Source of the DNA: an uncultured Oscillospiraceae bacterium
GTDB taxonomy: Bacteria > Bacillota > Clostridia > Oscillospirales > Ruminococcaceae
Reading direction: 5' to 3'
DNA length: 21,498 bases
NCBI GenBank assembly: GCA_900556255.1
Contig: USNZ01000003.1
Location: 1 to 21,498 of the forward strand
Shown here: piece by piece, positions 1 through 7,089 of the stretch
Position numbering within the stretch: the first letter of the stretch is position 1
Layout of the letters: every line of letters begins with the position of its first letter
Position numbers and translations under genes: made by a program
Notes under the pieces: model-generated
The model's input: the letters and a program-made list of their open reading frames with translations, nothing else
Database searches by the model: none
What the model was told of the DNA's origin: nothing

Positions 1-58
1 GTGCCGCAGCCGCCGAAGCGGTGCTTAAGCCGTAAGGCGGGAATTGTGCGGTGTTACC

Positions 59-835
59 TTAGGCAATCAGGTTAAAGCCCATGATAGCCAGCCCCAGCAC
101 GACCAGTACCACACCCGTCGCACGGTTCAGCGTGGCAGGCTCTGCCTTGTTGGCAAATACGGCGGCGATGCGCGCCCACAGCAGCGTGAACACGACACAC
201 AGCACAAAAACCAGCCAATCCGGCGCTCCGCCGATGGCAAAGTGTGAGACTGCGCCCGTCAATGCCGTAAATGTCATAATAAATACGCTGGTACCCACGG
301 CGGTTTTCAGCTCATAGCCCAGAACAGCGGTCAGAATCAGCAGCATCATCATACCGCCGCCCGCGCCCACAAAGCCGCAGATAAAGCCGATAAGCATCCC
401 GCACAAAACCGACTGTACGGCGCGTTTTTTGGCAGAAACATTCTGCATGGCTTCCTTGGTGGTCATGACGGGGCGCACAATAAACTTGACGCCCAGCAGG
501 AAGGTCATAAACACCGAGAAGCTGCCCATGGTTGCCGACGGCAGCAGGCTGGCAATATAGCTGCCCACCACGGTAAAGGTCAGCACACTGGCCATCATGA
601 TCAAGCCGTTTTTGATGTCCAGGTTTTTGTTTTTATGGTAAGTGTAGGCAGAAACTGCGCTGGCCAGCACGTCGGAGGAAAGCGCAATGCCAACCGCCAT
701 GTACGGATCCATGTGCAAAAAGGTGATAAGCATCGGGCTGATGACCGCCGCCGCACTCATACCCGCAAAGCCTGTACCGAGGCCGGCCCCCATGCCGGCA
801 AAAAAGGTGACCAACAGGGTAATGATAAACTGCAT
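59..835 (-). CDS. TauE/SafE-family membrane permease (sulfite/organosulfur anion exporter-like)
   Basis: This 258-residue protein is almost entirely hydrophobic, with about seven or eight predicted membrane segments. It has the two-fold repeated glycine-rich arrangement of the TauE/SafE (DUF81) family: GMGAGLGTGFAGMSAAAVISP near residues 15-35 and GFVGAGGGMMMLLIL in the second half. Family members move sulfite, sulfoacetate or related anions across the cytoplasmic membrane, but the substrate cannot be read from this sequence. The start is well set. The ATG directly follows the stop of the MarR gene (TAAATG), and an AAGGAG ribosome site lies about 8 bases upstream inside that gene. The pair is therefore a translationally coupled operon, and the regulator probably controls this permease. 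The length is normal for the family. Confidence 0.85.
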   Translation of the reverse strand: MQFIITLLVTFFAGMGAGLGTGFAGMSAAAVISPMLITFLHMDPYMAVGIALSSDVLASAVSAYTYHKNKNLDIKNGLIMMASVLTFTVVGSYIASLLPSATMGSFSVFMTFLLGVKFIVRPVMTTKEAMQNVSAKKRAVQSVLCGMLIGFICGFVGAGGGMMMLLILTAVLGYELKTAVGTSVFIMTFTALTGAVSHFAIGGAPDWLVFVLCVVFTLLWARIAAVFANKAEPATLNRATGVVLVVLGLAIMGFNLIA

Positions 836-1270
836 TTAACCGTTCTCCTTCATGATTTCGTCAAGATTTTTTTCGATGCTGCGCAGCGTTTCAGAAAATG
901 CCTCACGGCTTTGCGCATCGATGCCGCCAAACAATGCAGCCTGAAAATCTGCCTGCTTTTGCCGCCCGCGCGCAATGACTGTCTGCGCCTTTTCGGTGCA
1001 GGCAAGCTCGGTCTTACGGCGGTCGCCCTGCACAGGCAGGCGGACAAGATATCCTTCATCGACCAGCCGATTCACATTGACCGACACAAGATTTGCCTTG
1101 ATATGCCGCACCTCCACCACATCGCGGGCTGTCTTATAGCGGGGGTTATTGGCCAGAAACAGCAGGATATCCAGCGCTGTCTGCGGCAAACCCAATTCGC
1201 TGCACAGCGGCTTGCAAAAGGCGTTGTAGGCAAGCGATGTTTTTTGCAGGATTTCTATGCCGGCATGCAT
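836..1270 (-). CDS. MarR-family winged-helix transcriptional regulator
   Basis: This 144-residue protein shows the MarR layout. A helical dimer region is followed by a winged helix-turn-helix (around LPQTALDILLFLANNP and HIKANLVSVNVNRLVDEGYL) and the wing motif QGDRRKTEL. MarR proteins bind palindromic operators as dimers and usually repress a neighbouring gene until a ligand releases them. I chose the ATG at 1270 because AAAGGA lies 9 bases upstream. The ATG at 1276 has a spacing of only about 3, and the ATG at 1324 lies inside the promoter. It is the first gene of a two-gene unit with the TauE/SafE permease. The ligand is unknown; a sulfur compound would fit the permease but is only an inference. 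Confidence 0.88.
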   Translation of the reverse strand: MHAGIEILQKTSLAYNAFCKPLCSELGLPQTALDILLFLANNPRYKTARDVVEVRHIKANLVSVNVNRLVDEGYLVRLPVQGDRRKTELACTEKAQTVIARGRQKQADFQAALFGGIDAQSREAFSETLRSIEKNLDEIMKENG

Positions 1271-1294
1271 TTGCATCTTTCCTTTCATTTTTGG

Positions 1295-1314
1295 ATAGTT
1301 CATTTTTGAAGTAT
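1295..1314. promoter_or_regulatory. candidate MarR operator (imperfect palindrome)
   Basis: ATAGTTCA and TGAAGTAT flank a four-T spacer, giving 7 of 8 matched positions in an inverted repeat. It lies immediately downstream of the -10 box and upstream of the MarR ribosome site, where binding would block transcription. Size and AT-richness fit a MarR dimer site. Autoregulation is inferred from position only. Confidence 0.5.
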
Positions 1315-1343
1315 ATAGTAACACGTTTTCCCGTTCCTGTCAA
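1315..1343 (-). promoter_or_regulatory. sigma-A type promoter of the marR-tauE operon
   Basis: Reading the minus strand, a consensus -35 TTGACA (plus 1338-1343) is separated by exactly 17 bases from a -10 TACTAT (plus 1315-1320). It lies about 45 bases upstream of the chosen MarR start and rules out the upstream in-frame ATG at 1324. Confidence 0.75.
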
Positions 1344-1354
1344 GCGCGGGACAC

Positions 1355-1400
1355 AAAAAAAGGCCTCTCTGCCGAAATCGGCAGGGAGCACCTTTTTCAT
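1355..1400 (-). terminator. rho-independent terminator after the exporter remnant
   Basis: A roughly 10-bp stem (CTCTCTGCCG against CGGCAGGGAG, loop AAAT) is followed on the minus strand by seven T residues (plus 1355-1361). On the minus strand one pair becomes A-C. On the plus strand the same pair is a wobble and a five-T run follows, so it could work in both directions. It isolates the marR promoter from upstream transcription. Confidence 0.65.
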
Positions 1401-1404
1401 CACA

Positions 1405-1644
1405 TTATTCTTTGAATAAGCCTTCCACCCTGCTGCGCAGTGCCACGACCCGCGCCCGCGGCAAAAAGTAGTTTACCGCAAACGCCGCGATCACGCCGAC
1501 ACCCGTATCAAAAATACGGTTCAGCGCATAACTGACATAGGTGTCAATGGGGGTGCTGAACAGCACAATGCACAGCACCACGCCGCCCCACATGAGGTCG
1601 AAAATTCGGATGCTGTAACGGTTGCATGGTTCCGTTCCCCTCTC
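1405..1644 (-). pseudogene. 5'-truncated aromatic acid exporter (ArAE/FUSC-like) remnant
   Basis: The open frame ends in a 62-residue piece (from the ATG at 1593) that looks like the C-terminal membrane part of ArAE/FUSC exporters: two hydrophobic segments, the phrase ALNRIFDTGVGVIAAFAVNY, then a basic tail. Upstream, the frame can be read for only 18 more codons (including NRYSIRIFDLMW) before an in-frame TAA at 1645-1647. The whole N-terminal membrane region of the family is therefore missing. A ribosome site-like AGAGAGGGG and an ATG at 1627 exist, but that ATG is one base out of phase and terminates early. A promoter and terminator remain around it. I read it as a decayed gene; expression of a small membrane peptide from 1593 cannot be excluded. 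Confidence 0.5.
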
Positions 1645-1659
1645 TTACAAGCTGCTTTT

Positions 1660-1689
1660 AGTATAGCAAAGGGTGGTGGCCCTGCACAA
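1660..1689 (-). promoter_or_regulatory. possible promoter of the exporter remnant
   Basis: On the minus strand, a good -10 TATACT (plus 1660-1665) is preceded by a weak -35 TTGTGC at 18-base spacing (plus 1684-1689). It is placed correctly for the ribosome site at 1634-1646. The -35 matches consensus at only three positions. Confidence 0.35.
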
Positions 1690-1731
1690 GGATTTTTGCG
1701 TAAGTAGATAAATTAACCGGAATACTTTGTG

Positions 1732-1950
1732 TCACTTCTTTTTCCTGTAAAAGTATACACAGGCCGCAGCCACGGCGGCAAGCGGCAACAAAAGCCATGG
1801 TTCCCATATTGTTGTGATAAAAATTGCTGTCGGGCCGTCAGCCCCGCCGATAACTCCCACCGTGTTGGCCTGTGTGACGCAAAGCGCCATGACCGCGCCA
1901 ATCGTAATGGCAGCAAGCAAAACGGCAGCAAGCAGTTTTGTCTTTTTCAT
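1732..1950 (-). CDS. 72-residue membrane protein with the GGADGPT signature of Na+-translocating decarboxylase beta subunits
   Basis: The start at 1950 has an ACGGAGG ribosome site 8 bases upstream. The protein has a charged start (MKKTK), a hydrophobic segment at about residues 5-25, the phrase VGVIGGADGPTAIFITT at residues 31-47, a second hydrophobic segment at about 52-68, and a basic RKKK end. The central phrase matches the most conserved motif of OadB/GcdB/MmdB, the membrane subunits of biotin-dependent sodium pumps, where its aspartate takes part in Na+ transport. Those proteins are several times longer. This gene has its own promoter and ribosome site and no neighbouring decarboxylase gene, so it is not simply a broken oadB. 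Its function is unknown. The topology suggests a two-span membrane peptide with the motif in the loop between the spans. Confidence 0.72.
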   Translation of the reverse strand: MKKTKLLAAVLLAAITIGAVMALCVTQANTVGVIGGADGPTAIFITTIWEPWLLLPLAAVAAACVYFYRKKK

Positions 1951-1977
1951 GGCTGTATCCTCCGTTTGTTTTGTACC

Positions 1978-2006
1978 ACTATACCGCATTTGCAGGCGGC
2001 TGTCAA
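1978..2006 (-). promoter_or_regulatory. strong sigma-A type promoter for the 72-residue gene
   Basis: On the minus strand, TTGACA (plus 2001-2006) and TATAGT (plus 1978-1983) are separated by 17 bases, matching the consensus at nearly every position. The -35 box begins just past the cbiC stop codon. The small gene can therefore be transcribed independently of the cobalamin operon. Confidence 0.8.
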
Positions 2007-2008
2007 TT

Positions 2009-2677
2009 TCACTGCCAGCCGCGTGCTTTGGGATCCAGCATTTCGGCGGCAGAGTAAAGCAGCGCATTGCATATCGCCGCCGCCACATTGCTTCCGCCCT
2101 TGCGCCCCATAGCCGCAATGGCAGGCACACCGTATCGGGTACAGGCAGCAAACAGACGCTGCTTACTTTCCACCACATTTACAAATCCCACCGGCACCGC
2201 AATAACCAAGGCCGGGCGCAACCCGGCCTCAATTTCCTCGGCAATGGTCAAAAGTGCTGTGGGCGCATTGCCCACCGCCAGCACTGCGCCGGGGTATTCC
2301 CGCGCCGCCTTGTGCATGGCAGCTACCGCCCGCGTGGTGCCTGCGGCTGCAGCCGCCTCGGCCACGGCGGGGTCTGCCATAAAGCAAAGTGCCCGCCCGC
2401 CCAGCTTGGCAAGCCCCGCCTTGCTAATGCCCGCCAGCGCCATGTTGGTATCGGTGATGATGGTTCCGCCGCGCACAGCCTGCCCGCCGATCGTCACGGC
2501 ATCGGGCGTAAATCGCAGACTTTCGGCGTAGTCGAAATCCGCCGTCGTGTGGATAACGCGCTTGACTACCGCCGCATTTTCGGGTGCGATAACCAGCCCG
2601 CGCGCGGCCAACTCGGCTGTGATAATGGCCATGCTGGTGCGCTCAATATCGGCGGGCAGATGATGCTGCGGTGTCAT
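2009..2677 (-). CDS. cbiC: cobalt-precorrin-8 methylmutase
   Basis: CbiC/CobH moves the methyl group from C11 to C12 of cobalt-precorrin-8, giving cobyrinate, the last ring-building step in the cytoplasm. The 222 residues match the family length. Visible signatures are VIHTTADFDY with the conserved histidine at position 43, the ITDTNMALAGISK region, AVGNAPTAL, and PVGFVNVVESK near residue 170. AGGAGG stands 7 bases before the ATG. The ATG overlaps the TGA of cbiP as ATGA, so cbiC is coupled to the last reading frame of cbiP. It is the final gene of the long cobalamin run. Confidence 0.93.
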   Translation of the reverse strand: MTPQHHLPADIERTSMAIITAELAARGLVIAPENAAVVKRVIHTTADFDYAESLRFTPDAVTIGGQAVRGGTIITDTNMALAGISKAGLAKLGGRALCFMADPAVAEAAAAAGTTRAVAAMHKAAREYPGAVLAVGNAPTALLTIAEEIEAGLRPALVIAVPVGFVNVVESKQRLFAACTRYGVPAIAAMGRKGGSNVAAAICNALLYSAAEMLDPKARGWQ

Positions 2678-4166
2678 ACATGTTCCTCCTGTTCTATTCC
2701 CATAGCGGCATAAACAGCGCGCATATCCAGCGCCGCCCGTACACTGTCGGCCAGCAAATCAAACTGCTGCCGGCGGTATTTTTCCATGGATATCGGTTCA
2801 GCGGTTTCGGGGGCAAGGCCCTTTCTTTCACAGAGGAATGTCGCCAGTTTTTCTGTCAGCTCTCCGCTGTCAAACAAACCGTGCAGGTAGGTGCCAAAAC
2901 GTCTCCCTGCACACAACCCTCGGGCGTACCGTCCGCCAGCGTGCAGAACGGTGCCCCCCGCACATTCGTGCGGCCCGTGTGTATTTCATATCCCGTCAGT
3001 GCTGCCCCTGCCAAGGGGTCGCACGTCACGGCAGTAACCTGTGCGCGGCGCTTTTCGGCGGTAAAGACCGTGTCCGTCGGCAGCAGTCCCAGCCCACGCA
3101 GCGTCTGCGGAAGTCCGCCCTCACGGCCCAGCGTATCGTCGAGCGTACATCCCAGCATCTGATACCCGCCGCAGACACCTAAAATCGGCGTACCGCGCTT
3201 CGCCAGCTTTTGCACCGCCGCTTCCAGCCCACTCTGCCGCAGCCACAGAAGGTCATCGACGGTGTTTTTGGTTCCGGGCAAAACCACAAGGTCCGGCGTT
3301 CCCAGTTCCCGCGCGTTCTGCACATAGCGCACCCCTAAAAGCGGATGCTGCTCCAGCGGTATAAAATCTGTAAAATTGGAGATATGCGGCAGACGCACAA
3401 CGGCAATATCCAGCGGCTTGACCGCCTTGCTGCTTTGCAGCCGTTCGGATAGCGAGTCCTCGTCCTCGATATCCGCGCGGGTGTACGGCACGACACCCAG
3501 CACAGGCAGGTTTGTCTTTTGCTCCAGCATGGCAAGGCCCGGCCGCAAAATCTCCACATCCCCACGAAATTTATTGATGACAAGCCCACAGATACGCGCC
3601 CGTTCGTCCTCATCCAGCAGGGCTACCGTGCCGTACAACTGGGCAAACACTCCGCCGCGGTCAATATCCCCGACCAGCAGTACAGGCGCATCGACCAGCT
3701 TTGCCAGACCCATGTTAACGATGTCATCAGCCTTCAGGTTGATTTCTGCCGGGCTGCCTGCCCCTTCAATGACCAAGATGTCATTTTCCTGCGCAAGGCT
3801 TTCGTAGGCACACAAAATATCGGGAATCAACTCTTTCTTATGGCGGAAATATTCCCGCGCGGGCATGTCACCGCGCACCTCACCGTTGACAATGACCTGG
3901 CTGCCCACATCACTGCTGGGTTTCAGCAAAATGGGGTTCATTCGCACATCCGGCTCGACACCGGCGGCCTGGGCCTGCACCACCTGGGCACGGCCCATTT
4001 CCAGCCCTTCGCGCGTCACAAAGCTGTTCAGCGCCATGTTCTGACTTTTGAAGGGGGCGACCTTGTAGCCGTCCTGCGCAAAAATACGGCAAAGCGCCGT
4101 GCACAACAGGCTTTTGCCCGCGCCACTCATCGTGCCTTGCACCATGATACATTTTGCCTTGCTCAT
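2674..4166 (-). pseudogene. cbiP: cobyric acid synthase, interrupted by a one-base frameshift
   Basis: CbiP/CobQ amidates four side chains of adenosylcobyrinate a,c-diamide using ATP and glutamine. From the ATG at 4166 (AAAGAGG about 8 bases upstream, ATGA overlap with cobD) the frame shows the synthetase domain ([11 protein letters not shown] at 9-19) and the glutaminase nucleophile in [10 protein letters not shown] (Cys332). After codon 423 (GDV) this frame runs into an early stop at 2856. The missing C-terminus, beginning [10 protein letters not shown] and containing the glutaminase histidine, continues one frame over to 2674, where its TGA overlaps the cbiC start. One extra T in the TTTT run at 2896-2899 restores a 497-residue protein of normal length. 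Either a sequencing error or a recent inactivation fits. The intact downstream coding and the ATGA overlap favour a sequencing error or a very young mutation. Confidence 0.9.
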
Positions 4167-5215
4167 GCCAGTACCTCTTTCATCAGACACAATAGCCGGC
4201 GATTTTCCTTCTCGGTACGCACAGCCGTGCGATACCAGGTATCGTCAAGTCCCGTATAATTGCCGCAACTGCGCACAACCGCCCCCTTTTTTCGCAGCTT
4301 TTGCCCAAAATCGGCAGGTGCACGGAACAGCAGGAAATTGGCGTTGCCCTCTATGACGCGCAGCCCCAAGGCGCGCAGCCCGGCAGCCAGCATCGGCCGC
4401 TGTTCCGCAACCAGGGTGCGGACTGCATCGGCGTAAGCTGTCTCGTTCAGGGCGGCCACGCCCGCCGCCTGGGCCAAGCTCGACACAGCCCACGGCTGCC
4501 CCGCCGTACGCATTTTGTCAAGAAGTTCCGTGTCGGAACACAGCGCGTACCCCAGCCGCACCCCAGCCATGGCATACAACTTTGTGAACGCTTTCAGAAT
4601 GATAAGATTCGGGTACTGCCGCAAAAATGCCTTAGCTGTCAGCGCCTCACGCCCTGCCGAAAAGTCCAGAAAACATTCGTCCACCACCAGCACCGTACCG
4701 TTTTCCGCACAGCGCTGCAGCAGCCTTTCCACGACCGAAGGCAGGGTGATGCGCCCCGTGGGGTTATTCGGCTGGCAGAGAAAAACCATGTCCGTGTCCC
4801 GCGTCACAGCGTCTATAAAGGCATCCGTCAAGGCAAAATCGTCAGCCTCGCTCAACACATAGTACGTTATATCGCAGTTTACCGTATGCAAGGCAGCCGC
4901 ATACTCGGCAAAGGTCGGCGCCGGGATCAAGGCGCGGCGGGGGCGAAGTGCCGCTGCCAGCCGAAAAATCAGATCTGCCGCACCGTTGCCGCACAAAATG
5001 TGCTCCTCTGCCACGCCCTCGGCTTCGGCCAGCTTGGCACACAGTGCGCGGCACAGCGGGTCAGGGTAGCGATCCGCCGTGGAAAGCGCCGCCGTGATGG
5101 CTGCTGCCACCCCGGAAGGAAGTCCCAACGGGCTGACGTTCGCAGAAAAATCCAGCGCATCCCGCCCGAATTCCGCGCGGTAGCCTGCCCAATCTCCACC
5201 GTGTACTAACTCCAT
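4163..5215 (-). CDS. cobD: threonine-phosphate decarboxylase (PLP-dependent)
   Basis: CobD makes (R)-1-amino-2-propanol O-2-phosphate, the linker that joins the corrin ring to the nucleotide loop. The 350-residue protein is a fold-type I aminotransferase relative. It begins MELVHGGD and shows [32 protein letters not shown] near residue 150, VVDECFLDF near 178, and the PLP-lysine segment [16 protein letters not shown] with Lys212. The start at 5215 was chosen because family members begin with this HGGD segment and because GAGGAAGG precedes it. It lies 10 bases after the cbiB stop. It ends with an ATGA overlap into cbiP, and cbiB, the user of its product, sits directly upstream. Confidence 0.92.
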   Translation of the reverse strand: MELVHGGDWAGYRAEFGRDALDFSANVSPLGLPSGVAAAITAALSTADRYPDPLCRALCAKLAEAEGVAEEHILCGNGAADLIFRLAAALRPRRALIPAPTFAEYAAALHTVNCDITYYVLSEADDFALTDAFIDAVTRDTDMVFLCQPNNPTGRITLPSVVERLLQRCAENGTVLVVDECFLDFSAGREALTAKAFLRQYPNLIILKAFTKLYAMAGVRLGYALCSDTELLDKMRTAGQPWAVSSLAQAAGVAALNETAYADAVRTLVAEQRPMLAAGLRALGLRVIEGNANFLLFRAPADFGQKLRKKGAVVRSCGNYTGLDDTWYRTAVRTEKENRRLLCLMKEVLA

Positions 5216-5225
5216 TTTCCCTTCC

Positions 5226-6185
5226 TCACAAGACAAAAATTGCCCGCACGGCAAGACCCAGCGCCAATGCCAACAGGCTTTCGGCATACATCATGCGGTT
5301 TGCCCGCAGGATATCCTCAGGTTCCACGGCCCGCTGCGCATCGCCGATGGTCGGCTTGTCGTAATACTCTCCAAAATAGTAGGCCGGCCCCGCCAGCTGC
5401 ACACCCAGTGCTCCCGCACAGGCACTTTCGGTCTGAGCACTGTTGGGGCTTGCGTGGTTGCGGCGGTCACGCCGCCAGATGCGCCACGCATCCTTGGCAT
5501 CGCCGCCTGTAAGCGCCGCAGCCGCCACCCACAAAAGTGCAGCCACGCGGCTGGGCAGCCAGTTGGCGGCGTCGTCCAATTTGGCGGCACAACGTCCAAA
5601 ATACAAATATTTGCTGTTTTTGTACCCCAGCATACTGTCCATAGTATTGATGGCCTTGTAGGTCAGCGCCAGCGGTGCCCCACCAACCAGCATGTACAAA
5701 AGCGGGGCGATCACGCCGTCGCTTGCGTTCTCGGCAACCGTTTCGATGGCGGCCTTGGTCACGCCCTCGGCCGTCAAATTTTCCGTATCACGCCCCACAA
5801 TGCGCGCCACAGCCTGTCGCGCGGCAGACAAATCCTTTTTGACCAGCTCGCGGTAAACCCTGCCGCTTTCCTGCGCAAGCCCCTTGGCAGCCAGCGCCTG
5901 GGCACACCAGAACACCTGCAGACCCAGCCCCAGCATCGGGTGCAGCCGTGCGGCCGCCGCACAGGCCAACGATGTCAGCATAAATGTTCCCAGCGGCAGA
6001 ACCGCTGCCACAAGGCAACCTCCTGCCCATTCACCGCGCGGTGTTTTGGGCAGAACGGCACGCAGGGCTTTTTCCAGGCGGGAGATGCAGCGTCCCATAA
6101 ATACCACCGGGTGGGGCAGCCATGTCGGGTCTCCAAACAGGGTATCCAGCAAAAAGGCAGCGGGCACCGCCATAAGAATCAACAT
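5226..6185 (-). CDS. cbiB: adenosylcobinamide-phosphate synthase (membrane)
   Basis: CbiB/CobD(Pden) attaches aminopropanol phosphate to cobyric acid at the cytoplasmic membrane. The 319-residue protein starts with a hydrophobic segment and the family hallmark LLDTLFGDPTWLPHPVVFMGR. It then shows several membrane segments, the phrase ETVAENASDGVIAPLLY, and AINTMDSMLGYKN, all typical of CbiB. The start at 6185 has AGGGGG just upstream and overlaps the end of cobC by 7 bases. Its position next to cobD and cbiP follows pathway order. Confidence 0.93.
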   Translation of the reverse strand: MLILMAVPAAFLLDTLFGDPTWLPHPVVFMGRCISRLEKALRAVLPKTPRGEWAGGCLVAAVLPLGTFMLTSLACAAAARLHPMLGLGLQVFWCAQALAAKGLAQESGRVYRELVKKDLSAARQAVARIVGRDTENLTAEGVTKAAIETVAENASDGVIAPLLYMLVGGAPLALTYKAINTMDSMLGYKNSKYLYFGRCAAKLDDAANWLPSRVAALLWVAAAALTGGDAKDAWRIWRRDRRNHASPNSAQTESACAGALGVQLAGPAYYFGEYYDKPTIGDAQRAVEPEDILRANRMMYAESLLALALGLAVRAIFVL

Positions 6186-6778
6186 TCTGCCCCCTTGGTG
6201 TACTGCACCGTTTTGACCAGATGCAAAACACGCTTTTCTGCCCAGTCCCGTGCGTCCAACACAAAGCCGCCGGCATTGGGGCCGCACCAGTCGTAGTAAT
6301 CCCGATGCGGCAGGGCAAAGCGCTCCATCGCTGCCATCTGGGTACCGCCGTGCGCCAAAATGACAAGCATCGGTTCACCGTCGGCCAAGGCCTTGTCCAC
6401 CAGTGCGGCAAACGTCGCGCAGATGCGCTGCGAAAATTCATCCTTGCGCTCCCCGTCGGGGCATTGGCTTTCGCAGTTGGCTGCCACCCAGGCCAGATAA
6501 TCCGGGTCATGTTCCATCTCTATGTAGTTGCGGCCCTCAAAGCTGCCAAAGTTCATTTCCTTCAGCCCGTCCACCGCCACGAGCTTTGCACAGGGAAACA
6601 GCACGCGTGCGGTTTGCTGTGTGCGCTGCAGGGTGGAAACATAGACAACCTTAGGCTCGATATCGGCGCGGCGCAGCTGGGCGCGTCCTTGCGCCGACAG
6701 TGGGATATCCCGCTGCCCTTGGTAGCGTTTTTCGGCGTTATATTCGGTTAATCCATGGCGCAAAAGATACACTAGCAT
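6179..6778 (-). CDS. cobC: alpha-ribazole phosphatase, histidine phosphatase family
   Basis: This 199-residue histidine phosphatase has the RHG motif at residues 7-9 (His8 would carry the phosphate), the STLQRTQQTA segment, the acidic GSFEGR segment and a second catalytic histidine in VILAHGGTQ. CobC removes the phosphate of alpha-ribazole phosphate or of cobalamin phosphate in the nucleotide-loop branch. The superfamily is broad, so the assignment rests on its place between cobS and cbiB. The start at 6778 follows an AAGGAG site and overlaps the end of the CobU-like gene by 7 bases. Confidence 0.87.
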   Translation of the reverse strand: MLVYLLRHGLTEYNAEKRYQGQRDIPLSAQGRAQLRRADIEPKVVYVSTLQRTQQTARVLFPCAKLVAVDGLKEMNFGSFEGRNYIEMEHDPDYLAWVAANCESQCPDGERKDEFSQRICATFAALVDKALADGEPMLVILAHGGTQMAAMERFALPHRDYYDWCGPNAGGFVLDARDWAEKRVLHLVKTVQYTKGAEC

Positions 6779-7089
6779 GTAGGCAGGTCTCCTTTCAAAA
6801 CAGTGGGCAGACCGCAAAACATATATACAACGCAGTCGGCGCGTTCTGCCAGCAGGCAGGCAAGCCGCCCTGCCTTTTCCCGTGCAGCGCGCTGTGCGGC
6901 CTCCACGGGCACGACACCGCCGCCCACCTCGGTAGCGGTCACAACATCATAGGCGGCCAGTTCCTCGGCCAAGGCTTGCAAATCCGCCGCATCGGCTGCC
7001 AGCTCCTGCACCTCAAACCGCTTTGTGCCGTTAAATTTTTGCGCAAAGGTGCGCTTTCCGCTGTACAGCGGCCCTGTGACAAACAGCAT
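6772..7089 (-). CDS. short CobU-like protein (internally deleted paralog)
   Basis: This 105-residue protein has a P-loop (GPLYSGKRT at 6-14). It also has a clear counterpart of the C-terminal end of CobU: VTATEVGGGVVPVEAAQRAA, AREKAGRLACLLAERAD, and a final GLP-x-x-LKG element. Compared with a typical CobU of about 180 residues it lacks the central section with the guanylate-accepting histidine (HRxxR and TxE) and the Walker-B-like acidic segment. It cannot be a complete kinase/guanylyltransferase. It may be a partner or regulator of the full CobU encoded two genes upstream, or a nucleoside-binding remnant kept in frame. Its ATG directly abuts the cobS stop (TAAATG), with a G-rich ribosome site inside cobS. 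Confidence 0.75.
   Translation of the reverse strand: MLFVTGPLYSGKRTFAQKFNGTKRFEVQELAADAADLQALAEELAAYDVVTATEVGGGVVPVEAAQRAAREKAGRLACLLAERADCVVYMFCGLPTVLKGDLPTC

Noticed and set aside
7..25. GC-rich hairpin downstream of the TauE/SafE gene, with a TTCG loop
   Set aside because: It has a bulge and no T tract on either strand before the window edge, so it cannot be supported as a terminator.
2009..2035. Terminator after cbiC
   Set aside because: Only a short CCGC/GCGG pairing with no T run is seen, overlapping the promoter of the small gene. Read-through into that gene remains possible.
2890..2905. Programmed ribosomal frameshift in cbiP
   Set aside because: The sequence GAC GTT TTG does not form a canonical slippery heptamer. 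A lost base in a T run explains the data more simply.
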